DNA from: Dacryopinax spathularia | Taxonomy: Eukaryota > Basidiomycota > Dacrymycetes > Dacrymycetales > Dacrymycetaceae | Direction: 5' to 3' | Assembly (NCBI GenBank): GCA_037974965.1 | Contig: JBBPFI010000004.1 | Location: forward strand, 744,001 to 808,000 | DNA length: 64,000 bases | Part shown: positions 33,573 through 45,937 of the stretch, piece by piece | How the letters are laid out: each line of letters begins with the position of its first letter | How positions within the stretch are numbered: the first letter of the stretch is position 1 | Position numbers and translations under genes: made by a program | Notes under the pieces: model-generated | Databases searched by the model: none | Told to the model about the DNA's origin: nothing | Seen by the model: the letters and a program-made list of their open reading frames with translations, nothing else

Positions 33573-34145
33573 ATGTCCTTCCTAACTGCATGCCGAAGAT
33601 TGCCAGTGCTCGTCTCTGCTGCGCGGACTTCTTCCCGGACAATTGCCACCACATCTCGGAGGCTAGAGCATATCAAGAATGCCGGACCTGAGGTATGCGT
33701 CTCGATGTGCTTGGTCAGCGCAGATACTGACTCTCGCCAGGACTTCAAAAAGCATGTATTGGAAAAGTCCTCTAAACCGGTCATCGTAGACTTTTACGCT
33801 GAGTATGTTCATCATTGGGTGATAGGGAGAAGTCTAACTCGTGGAGCAGTTGGTGTGGTCCGTGTCGGATGCTTTCGCCGTTGCTGGAGAAGCTCACGAC
33901 GGACACGAACTTGACCGGCGGAAAGGAGCTGGACCTGGTAACGGTCAACACGGATTCTGAGCCTGACCTGGCCGTAGAGTGGAAGGTGCGCCTTGCTATC
34001 TGAGGATCTTGTGTCCGGAACTGACAGATCGTCGCAGGTCACCGCACTGCCGACGCTCGTCGTGTTCAAGGACGGAAAGCCTGTGAACCGGGTTGTTGGC
34101 TTCATGCCATTACCTAAGCTCCAGGAGCTAGTAAAGGATGTATAA
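33573..34145 (+). CDS. Mitochondrial thioredoxin
   Basis: Four exons (33573-33692, 33741-33802, 33850-33985, 34038-34145) sum to 142 codons. The N-terminus MSFLTACRRLPVLVSAARTS is Arg/Ser-rich with no acidic residues, a typical matrix-targeting presequence. The thioredoxin fold follows: VIVDFYADWCGPCRMLSP with the WCGPC active site, LVTVNTDSEPDLAVEW, and ALPTLVVFKDGKPVNRVVGF with the cis-proline. The active-site Trp-Cys comes just after the second intron. It reduces protein disulfides using thioredoxin reductase. The 5' junction SSRTIATTSRRLEHIKNAGP suggests cleavage near residue 30. Confidence 0.93.
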
Positions 34146-34556
34146 TAGAAAGGAGTGCGCCTGGAGCCTTTAGTGTGGACCCGAGATGATTGTAAACTGT
34201 GGCTGGGATCCCGAAGAAGATGCCAAGTGTTCCGGCCTCTTGCTCGAATTGGAAGGCGCACCGAGGTGTTGTGAAGACGTCGCGCGAGAACACGTCCGAT
34301 TCGCGTATTGCTTGTACAGAGGTCGATTTTTGGGCTCCAAGCATCACCACAGCTCTTAACCCGTCTCCTTACGTACGCTCCATTCACGATTCTACCGTGA
34401 GTCGTCGGAACCCAGAAGTGGAAGTTCGTGATCGGCATGAATTCAGCCCGAGCATCGAAGGTGGTCAATAGTTGATGATCGCCGATATCGATGAGGCATC
34501 TTCTCGGATCTCAGCATTCGGTGTGTTAGCTTTGAAGGCAATACTCTGAACTTGCC

Positions 34557-34581
34557 TGTAACATGCAACATGCAACATGCA
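34557..34581 (+). repeat. Short ACATGCA tandem repeat
   Basis: Three head-to-tail ACATGCA-type units (AACATGCAACATGCAACATG, continued). Likely a trivial microsatellite in the upstream region. Confidence 0.7.
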
Positions 34582-34665
34582 CGCTGTAGAATAGAAAGGA
34601 ACGAATTCGGAGACGGCCCGAAGCAGAATCAGTTCCGCGCCGGGCCAAAGGCGCCTCGCACATGA

Positions 34666-34692
34666 CCCCCGCGGGGCAAAAGGGCCCCGCCT
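34666..34692. promoter_or_regulatory. Clustered CCCCGC/GCGGGG boxes, candidate Mig1/CreA sites
   Basis: The stretch reads CCCCCGCGGGG followed by GGGCCCCGCC, giving several matches to the SYGGRG core bound by fungal glucose repressors. They lie about 75-100 bases upstream of the TATA box. A role in carbon repression is inference. Confidence 0.35.
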
Positions 34693-34763
34693 CCACAGCT
34701 CACCCACCCCGCATGCATGCAGCCTAGAACCCACACATCCCATACCACGGACAGCGTCGGCTG

Positions 34764-34770
34764 TATATAA
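34764..34770 (+). promoter_or_regulatory. TATA box of the zinc alcohol dehydrogenase gene
   Basis: TATATAA is about 90 bases before the start codon, at a normal fungal distance, within an otherwise GC-rich promoter. Confidence 0.6.
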
Positions 34771-34859
34771 GACACGTAGGGTGGAATACAATCATGCTGC
34801 CCCTGTTCTCCCTGACTCTCTGGAATACCCCCGAGTTGGCTCTGGTTGTGTGAGGCGAT

Positions 34860-36196
34860 ATGGCTACTATGAAGGCTGCTGTGTACTATGGCAAGGGCGA
34901 TATCCGGATCCAGGAGGTGCCTGTGCCAGAACCGAAGGGTGACCAGGTGCAGATTAAGGTCGAGTGGTGTGGGATCTGCGGAACGTGCGTTTCTTGGAGC
35001 TCCACGAGTGTTTCTGTGGCTTACTGTTAAGAGAAGCGATATCCACGAGTTTCACGATGGTCCGGTCCTGGTGCCCAACGTCGATAGGCCGCATCCCCTC
35101 ACGAAGGCTACTCTGCCCTTAACGCTCGGACATGAGTAGGTCGTCCTTACCATGCAACGTGTTGCCGAGCTGATAACGGAATGCAGGTTCAGCGGTACGA
35201 TCACGAAGCTGGGGCCCGAGGTCGATAAGGAGAAGTACAAAGTGGGCATGAGGGTCTGCGCGTGAGCCTACCTGCATTTGGCAAACTATGCTCCGGCTGA
35301 TAATGTCGCCAGCGAGCCGATTATCACCTGTGGAGAGTGCAAGATGTGCAAGGAGGGATTTGGTGCGCTTGATACCGTTGGGAGGTTGAGCTATAGGCTA
35401 ATCAGCGCGTAGAGAACTGCTGCCCCAAGCTGGGATGGATCGGTCTGGCTGATCATACCGGCGGTTTCGCCGAATATGCGCTTGCTCGCCAGTTCCGCGC
35501 CCACCCAATCCCGGATAGCATCCCATGTGAGCCTCCCTGCGAATCTGAGCCCACAGCATCTAATCTCGGACAGTCGAGATCGGCGCCCTGATGGAGCCAC
35601 TCTCCGTCGCCTGGCACGCCGTGCGCGTCTCAAACATCAAGATGGGCCAGACTGCCCTAGTGCTCGGCGGCGGCCCGATCGGCATAATGGTCCTCCGTGT
35701 CCTCCTCGCCATCGGCGCACGAGAAGTCTTCGTCTCTGAGATGTCTGAGTCGCGAAAGGCGCTCGCGCTGAAATCCGGTGCGAAAGCCGTGTTCGACCCG
35801 CGGCAGTGCGATCCTGTCGAGGAGTGCAAGAAGGCGTCCGTGCATGGGCTCGGTGTGGACGTGTCGTTCGACTGCGCTGGTGTTCAGGCTAGCATTACAA
35901 CTGCTATCAATGCCGTCCGCCCGCGCGGGACAATCATGAATGTCGCTATCTGGGAGAAACCGATCCAGATCTCGCTAAATGATATGGCCCTGGGCGAGAA
36001 ATGGCTCTCGGGCTGTATCTGCTTCGCGGACGACTTCCCGGCCGTGATCGCCGCTGTGGCCGACGGACGCCTGAGCACGGACGGCCTCATCTCGGGGCAG
36101 ATCGAGATTGACGATCTGGTCGAGAAGGGCTTTAATGCGATCCTGAACGATAAGGATAGGCATGTCAAGATTATCGCCAGGCCTGTGAAGAAATGA
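34860..36196 (+). CDS. Zinc-containing medium-chain alcohol dehydrogenase ((R,R)-butanediol dehydrogenase type)
   Basis: About six exons. Key parts: VEWCGICGTDIHEFHDGP with the catalytic-zinc Cys; LTLGHEFSGTITKLG with GHE; the structural-zinc cysteines in IITCGECKMCKEGF and ENCCPKLGWIG; HTGGFAEY; MEPLSVAWHAVR; the Rossmann loop ALVLGGGPIGIMVL; and ending HVKIIARPVKK. The insertion with DGP...PHPLT before LTLGHE and the MEPLxVAWH motif are typical of 2,3-butanediol dehydrogenases, which interconvert acetoin and butanediol with NAD(H). Sorbitol/xylitol dehydrogenase is a less likely alternative. It is cytosolic with no targeting peptide. The promoter has a TATA box and GC boxes. Confidence 0.85.
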
Positions 36197-36363
36197 AGGG
36201 TGAATGTAATGGGTTGATGCATTGTATATCCTCCTTTGAGTATGGCCGGAAGGGTATACGTAGCAGATTATGGGTTGAATGAATATGCACTGTTGTACAA
36301 TGATTGCTTGCAGAAGATACAACATTATCCGAAAAGTCCAAAACTCCACGCAGATATGCAGAA

Positions 36364-38372
<2,009 letters not shown>

Positions 38373-38588
38373 GGTGGTTGCTAGTGAGGTGGATGGTGGA
38401 TGAGTAGGGGCGGCTCAGGGTTCGTTAGGTAACAATGAGTGGCTGTGAAGAATACGCGAGAAGTCGGCGAAATCCGCTTCCATTTCGTCAAAATTGGGAA
38501 CCCTCCGAAAGGGGTCAACGCAGCAAAGACCGTCGTCGACGGTGATACTCGCTCACCGGACGCTGTCTATCTCTACTTTTGCTAGACG

Positions 38589-41500
38589 ATGAGGAGGGCA
38601 GCGGGGCAAGCGCTGGGAGATACTGGTCGACGACCAGCTTTGCCGGTAGCAGGTCCATCTAACCCCTTCGCACGGCACTCCTCGCAATCCGCATCACGAC
38701 GTGTCCCCTGGGCATCAGAGTCGTCATCTACCGCCTCGCAAGCACAACCTCAAGCACGACCTCAAGCACAACCGGACGACATACGACGACGTGCTGCCAG
38801 TAAATGGGCACCTATCCCTCCCGGTTCAGCAGGCAGCACCTCCGCATTCTCCATACCGTCGAGCGCACCTGTCGCGCCCCGTGGCCAAGGGTTATGGCAG
38901 CGGCCCAAACCACCCGGCTTCTCTGCACCTGGATTTGGTGTACCTAGCCCTCCGGCTGGACCGCGTGCAGGCAATTGGGGCCAGAACCAATCGCAGGCAC
39001 AGGGGGCTCGAGGAGGCGCGCTGAGCGCCCTGTCGAATCTTGTCGAACGACATGGGGCGGGCGCCGGCTCTGAACTTGCGTGGCCCGCTAAACCGCCGGG
39101 GACACCTCCTGCATTCCGACCTCCTTCTCCCAACCAGAGAGCATCTCCCCCCCGCTGGGGTCCGCAGCAGCAACGGCGGGACGAGGAAGACGATTGGAGT
39201 CCGCCGCCTGCAACGGGACACTCTATCTTCGCTGCTCCTGGTTCAAAACCTTTACCTCAGGCACAACCTGCGAGGCAGTCGCAAGTCCAGCGTCAACAGC
39301 CATATCGACAGCCGCAGCAGCCGTACGCTCATAATCAAGCACAACAGACAGAGCAGCGTGGGCATGACATGGACTATGACGAAGATCCGACACCGTCCGA
39401 GAGTGCAGCTTCCGATTATGAGGACTCCGCCGGCTACTTGCCTCCTGTGCGGGAAGGGGGCAGCATCGCGATCCAGAAGCTCGAGAATCAACTCCGATCC
39501 ACAACTCTGAGCAAGAGCGAACGACAGGAGCTAAAGAAGGAGCTTGCTCTTCTTAGACAGGCTGCCGTGGAGAAACGCAGCAAGATGGTTCAGCGTGGGG
39601 GCAGCAGGAGGGAGTGGTTACGAGATGACGACACTGAAAGCGCCAATCTCCCTCAGTCCCGACAACCGGCAAAGAAGACGAGAAAGGCCAAAGCGATGAA
39701 GACTGTGCAAAGGGATGTCTATATTCCGACGGTCGTGAGCGTTAGTAATCTGGCCAGGTTACTGGACATGCGGCAGAGTGAGTCCGGATCGGTATGCTAC
39801 TTGAATGCGAACTAAGCCTAGTGCAGAGCGCTTGATGGGTCTCATGACCCAATGGGGAATGGAGGATGTGACGCCCGACCATCGTGAGTGCAACCTAAAC
39901 CCCTGTGTCCTTCTCACCTAATGCATCATGCAGTGATTACCGCAGAGGACGCGTCGATTGTGGCCGCAGAACTGGGATACAATCCAATAGTCGATGACGA
40001 GGCTGCATTCGATATCTACCCTGAGTGCGTTGCTCAGTCTCGGAAAGGGTGCGCATATACTTACCTTTTTCCCAGGCCCGCACCTGCCGATCCTTCGACT
40101 CTCCCCCATCGACCACCAGTGGTGACAATCATGGGACATGTCGACCACGGCAAGACGACTCTCCTCGACACTTTGCGGTCAACTTCGGTCGCTAAGGGAG
40201 AGGCGGGCGGCATCACCCAGCACATCGGTGCCTTCTCTGTGCCTGTCCCAAACGCCAGTAAGGACTCGGCAATCAAGACCATCACGTTCCTTGACACCCC
40301 TGGACACGCTGCATTCACGGCTATGCGAGCTCGCGGCGCACGCGTTACAGATATCATTGTCTGCGTCGTTGCAGCGGACGACGGAGTGATGCCGCAGACG
40401 AAGGAGGTGCTCAACCTGGCCAAAACCGAGGAGAACGTCCACCTAGTTATCGCCATCAACAAAGTAGACAAGCCCGGCGCAAATGTGGAGAAGGTGAAGC
40501 TCGCGCTGTTCGCAGAAGGCGTGCAGCTCGAGGACTTCGATGGCGATGTTCCAGCCGTCGAAGTGTCCGGCTTGACTGGGCAAGGGCTGGACAACCTCAT
40601 CGAGACCATCAGCACTATTGCGGAGCTGGCGGATCTTCGAGCTGAGCGCGATTCCAAGGCTGAAGGATACGTGCTTGAGTCCAAGGTTGACAAGGGCCGT
40701 GGACCAATCGCGACTGTTCTGGTCTTGCGCGGCACTCTCAAGGCCGGAGATGCGATAGTTGCGGGCACAACTTGGTGCCATGTACGCCAAATGATGGACG
40801 ACAAGGGCAAGCCTGTGAAGGAAGCGATCCCGGGAATGCCGGTCACCGTTGCTGGCTGGAAGGAGCTGCCCATAGCTGGTGACGAGGTCCTGCAATCCGT
40901 CAAGGGAGAACGAGACGCGAAGCGAGCCATTGAGAACCGCCTGCGAGAGCAGGAGAAGCGCAAGATTCTCGCGGACGTGGAGAAGATCAACGAGTCCCGC
41001 AAGGCTGAGCGACTCGACCGAGAAGAAGAGGCGGCCGCGGAGGAGTCGGGCGAAGAACGGGAGCATCAAGAAGAGGAAACGGGCCCCAAGGAGCTCAGGC
41101 TGGTCATCAAGGGCGATGTGAGCGGGACCGTCGAGGCGCTTGTGGGCTCCCTGAGCGGGATCGGGAATAGTGAGGTTATCACAAAAGTCGTCTCGTCTGG
41201 CGTGGGCGAGGTGGTTGATTCGGACATTACCATGGCTGAAACCGCTGATGGTGAGTCCCGCCGTTTCGATCCCTTTTCGCACTAGCTGACATAGTGCGCA
41301 GCTCTCGTCATCGGTTTCAACGTCAAATGCCAACGGTCCGTTCAACAACACGCCAATGCGAGCAAAGTACCGCTATACTTCGACAACGTGATCTACCGCG
41401 TCATGGAAGAAGTACGCAAGCGAGCGAGCGCCCTCCTCCCGCCCAAGATCGAGAAGCGCGTCAAGGGCGAAGCGCAAGTGGCGGAGATATTCAACATCAA

Positions 41501-41762
41501 CGTGAGAGGCCACAAGACGCATTCAATTGCCGGCTGCAGGGTCACCAACGGCGCTATCGAGAAGAGGTCCCGTGTCCGGGTGGTCCGGAATGGAGAAGAT
41601 GTCTGGGAGGGCACGATCGACAGTCTGAAGCATTTGAAGAAGGATATCAGCGAGGCGAAGAAGGGCATGGAGTGCGGTATTTCTCTCGAGGGGTTCGAGG
41701 ATGTACAGGCTGGCGACACCATCCAAGCTATAGAGATCAAGGAGATTCCCTGCCAGGTTTAG
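38589..41762 (+). CDS. IFM1: Mitochondrial translation initiation factor IF-2
   Basis: Starts at [20 protein letters not shown]. The first ~360 residues are low-complexity Pro/Gln/Ser/Arg and include many Q-A repeats, longer than a usual presequence. Then PRRK-like basic segments lead to [18 protein letters not shown] (IF2 N domain), [19 protein letters not shown] and the G domain: [58 protein letters not shown]. Domain II follows ([19 protein letters not shown]), then an inserted charged helix ([15 protein letters not shown]), [19 protein letters not shown], and the C domain ending [15 protein letters not shown]. It brings fMet-tRNA to the mitochondrial small subunit. There are five exons. 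An intron near 40029-40074 holds GCGCATATAC. Confidence 0.95.
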
Positions 41763-41889
41763 GATGCCACATAGAGATTGCATTGTATAATGATAATCAT
41801 CCTACTTCAGCAGTCGGAGCACGTTGATTGGAATCACTATGATTGCAACTCGGTGTACAAGTACATGGATCTGCTACATGCGGCTATAT

Positions 41890-43669
41890 TTAATCCCACT
41901 TGTCCACCTTCATCGAGCCTTTGTCCATGAGGTTCAAGTGCATCTTGAAAGCGTTCTACAGGATCGTCAGCATTTCATATCGTAATTCAATACAACGTTG
42001 CTCACCCTCAGCATGTGCGGCTCATGACCCCTGCCAGCCTTCAAGCACTCATGCAGGGAACGGTCGTAGTACTCCATGAGCATATCCCTATAATCGGGAT
42101 GCGCACACTTCTGGATAATAAGCGGAGCCCTCTCCCGCGGCGCCAGGCCGCGCAGATCTGCCAATCCTTGCTCAGTAACGATAACGTCCAGGTCGTGCTC
42201 TGTGTGATCAACATGGGTCGAGAACGGCACAATGCCCGTGATACCAGTCGGGTCCGTCTTGGTCGGGCGAGCAGAGGGCAAGTGCATAATACTGTATTTT
42301 GCGTTCCGGAGGAAATCGCCCGAGCCACCAAGCCCGTTCAGCATGCGCGAGCCGAGCGCGCAGGTCGAGTTGGCGTGAGCGTAGATATCGACTTCGAGAG
42401 GCGTGTTCATGGCGATCACACCGAGGCGGCGGATGACTTCGGGTGAGTTGGCGACTTGCTGCGAGCGGAGAAGTATCTTGTTGTAGTAGTCTTCCCAGTG
42501 GTCGTAGAAGTGCCTGAATGCCTCGGGCGAGAAACGGATAGACGTGGCGGTCGCGAATGTCAACTTGCCAGAGTCGAAGAACCGAATGCTGCCACGAAGT
42601 CAGGAAAACAACTCGCAGCTTCGCATATGCAGTGTACTCACAAAGTATCCTGCAACACCTCAGTCCAGACCTGGACGTTTTCGAACGGCGCATCGGCCAG
42701 ACCACCAATAACAGCATTCGCGATATTCCCAATCCCAGACTGAATCGGCAAGAGCGTCTTCGGCAACCGACCAGCATCCTTCTCCTCCTCGAAGAACTGG
42801 ATCAAGTGCTTCGCGATATTCCGGCTAACTTCGTCCTCCGGCTGGTTCTCGCCCGTGTTGTCCGGATGGTCACTCTCGATAATCGCGACGATCTTTTCTG
42901 GGTCGCAGGGGATAGCGGTAGAGCCGATCCGGTCGCTGGCGCGCATGATCAAGTAGGGCTTCCGGTTCGGCGGGAGGGTAGTGGTGGTGATGTCGTGTAG
43001 ACCTTCGAAGGAGGGGAGGGCGGTGTTCACTTCGACGATGATCTTGTCTGCCATTTGGACCAGTTCGGGGGTCGCACCGACCGAAGCACCAGGGACGATA
43101 TGTCCCTCCTCGGTGATGGCGGTCGCTTCGACGTTCACGATATCGAGCTTGTTGTTGGGCTTGTCCTTGGTGTAGAAGCCATAGGACAGGTCTGATGAAG
43201 CAGTTGAATTGTGGCATTAGTAGTGCGAGTAGGTAGGTGCGTACCCTGCGGGAACATGGACAGATGCTTGTCCGCGAACCTAATCCGGCCCTCGTTGATC
43301 CCCTTTGCGATCTCCTTCCCGACCTGATGCGGGTATCGTCGGTCTATCATGTCGTTTTTGGCCCATCTAGCTCAGCGTTAGGATATCCCAATAACACTAC
43401 AGCAAGCCCGCAACGAACCGGTTCTCCGTCTCAGCCCCACTGCTCGCCCCGACATACAGGTCGAACTTGAGCTGGCCCTGCAGGCTCTTCGCCTCGACAT
43501 GCTCTGCCAGGGCGATAGGTGTGCGCTTTGGGTAGCCAACACCCGTAAAGCCCGACCAGCCGATAGCCATGCCGTTCTTGAACATCGGCACGACCGCCTC
43601 GGGCGTGGTGATCTTAGACCATAGCGATGGCCGCCGGATGCGCTCTTTCAGCGCCTGGGTGAGGGACAT
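41890..43669 (-). CDS. ACH1: Acetyl-CoA hydrolase / CoA-transferase
   Basis: Five exons from [20 protein letters not shown] (43669) to [11 protein letters not shown] (stop 41892-41890). Landmarks: [110 protein letters not shown] and [20 protein letters not shown] containing the conserved TEQG. In yeast Ach1 transfers CoA from succinyl-CoA to acetate in mitochondria and handles acetate toxicity. Propionyl/acetyl-CoA transfer (CoaT in filamentous fungi) is the same family. The N-terminus is basic and may serve for mitochondrial import. Length (about 520 residues) is normal. Confidence 0.95.
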
Positions 43670-44945
43670 TCTAGACGGCTGAAAGGGGGAAGAAGAGAAA
43701 AGGGGAAAGAGTGGGGAACAAGCCGGGGGATGAGGTGGGGGAAGAGACACGTTGCACCTCTTCAATCGCGGTAAGGCTGCCTTTTGTAGGGTTCTGGCGT
43801 ACGAGGCGTTTGTGGGGTAGAATATCGGGACAAGTCGGAGTGTGAGGTGTGCAACGTGAGTGATCGACGCTGACGCCCCGGTAGAATCAACAACTCAACC
43901 CGCGCAAGAACGCTGTGGGCACCAGGAGGTCCTCGTCGTCAGAAAGGAGGTGCACGCCGTCGATCCGAGCAGGTTGAAGACGATTATCCGCACAGCTGAA
44001 TGCGGGAATTGGATTCCGCGGTCCTCCAACCAATAATTACGGCTTCCCGCCAAGCCTCTCGATTCTGCACCTTTGCGCTCACCTATCGTAGGTTCCCCGA
44101 TATCTGCATCTGGGTAGTATGCGAAATAGAAGACCGGATCAACTACATAGACCGCTCCTTTGAAGAAATAGCTGATATAATATGCTGCATAACCGCTTTT
44201 GACGATGATCGCTCGGCCCAACAACCAACATCGGGGTCCAGGGGCGTCCAGGGTCCGCGTCACAGAACCTCTGCGTGACCACCGTCATATTACCGCCAGC
44301 CTTCACCTCGGGACATACCGGCACCGTCCAAAACTCACTTTGCCAATAAATGAGCTCACATATCTGACAACAAATCTAGCCGCCCGCATGCTAAGAAACA
44401 GGCAGGAATAATAGGCTGCAGGATACCGGTAGTTATCCATATGCTACTATGTTGTTCTGTTGCCAGCAGTTACCCCGGGATTGCACAATTGTCTCGTGAA
44501 AGCATGAACGCATGCGGGGTTCGTGTAGAACATTGCGGCTACATAGGCGAATGACGTGGATATGAGCTTGGTCTGGTCCGCCAAAGAGCCGAGGATATCA
44601 TCCATTAGCATTGTCATTGTCGAACGTTCCAGATCCGCCTCTGACCGACCAAGAAAGATCCGGCGGGTACGCAGCGAAGGAATGAGAAGTCAGGTAACGG
44701 GATTGGTCCGTGACATTTTGGGCCAACGGGGACACAGCCACAAGAGCATCATTTACCTCCGTCTGACTGACATCAAACTCACCCCGTCCTCGTTGTCGTC
44801 CGCACACCTCAGACCTCTCTCCTTTCTCTCTCTCAACGCACCACTCAGTCTTCTTCTCTCTTTCCAAACACCTCTCTATACCTCAAGCCGAAACTACAAG
44901 CGCTTGACGCGTACCTCGTTTAACGAAACACCTCCCAGCTATTTT
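43670..44945. other. Longest gene-poor gap, divergent ACH1/eIF1 upstream region
   Basis: 1276 bases without a supported gene. The last ~150 bases are a pyrimidine-rich 5' leader of eIF1. The middle is less GC-rich than flanking genes. A minus-strand open frame of 122 codons (44263-43895) and a plus-strand one of 92 codons (44000-44278) overlap there, but neither has a recognisable motif. No tRNA A/B-box pair was seen. A fast-evolving small gene or a noncoding RNA cannot be excluded. Confidence 0.5.
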
Positions 44946-45462
44946 ATGAGTGGACCAATCTTCAACAAATACGGTATGTAATCATCCCTGGCCTTGCGGG
45001 GTCGTGCGACAACAAGCTGACGCATGCGTTCTGCCTAGACCCCTTCGCGGAGGGCGACGGTGAAGCTGGTATCAACGAAACCGACAACACAGCGAATGAG
45101 TATCTCCATATCCGCATTCAGCAGCGCAACGGCAGAAAGACTTTGACCACCCTCTCCGGCTTGCCTAAGCGTGAGTCCATCCGTAGTCATCGGGTTAGTC
45201 TGGGCGCTGACTGACCGCGATGTGCAGAGTATGATCCCAAGAAGCTCTTGAAAGCATTCAAGAAGGTGCGTAGTCCTGCCTCACGAGCTTGGGCGATGGC
45301 GCCTGACCGCTATCTCAGGAATTCGCTTGCAACGGCACCGTAGTCACTGACGAAGAGGCTGGAGAAGTCATCCAGCTGCAAGGAGATCAGCGCCTGAAGA
45401 TCGCCAACTTCCTCACCGAGGAAGGGATCGACAAGAACCTCATCAAGCTGCACGGTTTCTGA
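44946..45462 (+). CDS. SUI1: Translation initiation factor eIF1 (SUI1)
   Basis: Four exons (44946-44973, 45039-45170, 45228-45265, 45319-45462) sum to 114 codons. The 113-residue product contains FNKYDPFAEGD, NEYLHIRIQQRNGRKTLTTL, YDPKKLLKAFKKEFACNGTV, and QLQGDQRLKIANFLTEEGID with LIKLHGF, the complete SUI1 fold. eIF1 binds the 40S subunit near the P site and enforces start-codon selection. The start codon is set by the conserved MSGPIFNKYD-type start; its context is TTTTATGAG with T at -3 rather than A/G. Poor context on eIF1 mRNA is a known autoregulation device in eukaryotes. The leader is strikingly C/T-rich (44795-44880). Confidence 0.96.
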
Positions 45463-45937
45463 CCGCCCCACCGCGTCATCCACCACCGCCGTCCAGCATC
45501 CCCGGTTTTCCGCATCCTGTTTCTCGTTTTTTTCCCCTTTTCACATTTGCATGTACCTCTAGTGTTGCAGTCTGGGTTGAGCCGCTGGATCGATTGACGA
45601 CCGAAGAAGAAGAGAAGGAGCGTTTACAACCCGTGACCTGATTGTTTTCTGCTGTAGTACCTTTCATTTTCGCCGTTGATCACTGTACTTTGTCCATGGC
45701 TTTTCACTCCTGCACGTCGTTTCTTTATGAGAATAAGAAATGCAATAGATGCTTGCTAACATTCTTACAAGACGGCTGTACGCTAGCTGCCTCGTCTTCG
45801 TATCTTGCGGGAATGCCAGCACTGCACTCTACCCCTGAGACGCGGCTCGGACCGAGTTCAGGGACCGCCATACCCGTCGCGTCCCCTTATCTGCACGAAC
45901 GCGTCCTCCCCGACCTCCCGCATCCTGCCCATATCTT
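45463..45937. other. Intergenic region between eIF1 and ORC2
   Basis: 475 bases: eIF1 3' region, then the ORC2 promoter. There is a T-rich run (45525-45545). No coding pattern or repeat was recognised. Confidence 0.5.

Larger units (their letters stand above)
34146..34859. other. Intergenic region upstream of the zinc alcohol dehydrogenase
   Basis: 714 bases. The last 200 look like a strong inducible promoter: a TATA box at 34764-34770 and GC-rich boxes near 34666-34692. A minus-strand open frame runs from near 34470 to 34114. ACATGCA is repeated three times near 34560-34580. Confidence 0.55.

Noticed and set aside
33104-33691. 195-codon plus-strand open frame upstream of and overlapping thioredoxin
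   Set aside because: It runs through the thioredoxin start in another frame and has no recognisable domain; the thioredoxin frame is certain.
34114-34473. Possible minus-strand gene antisense to the thioredoxin 3' end (MPITNFHFWVPTTHGR, then MLGAQKSTSVQAIRESDVF)
   Set aside because: The two frames join only through a 22-nt gap, too short for a believable intron, and the end overlaps thioredoxin coding sequence. No family recognised.
40061-41351. Two long minus-strand open frames (302 and 313 codons) over mitochondrial IF2
   Set aside because: They mirror the strongly conserved IF2 G domain on the other strand and show no family motif.
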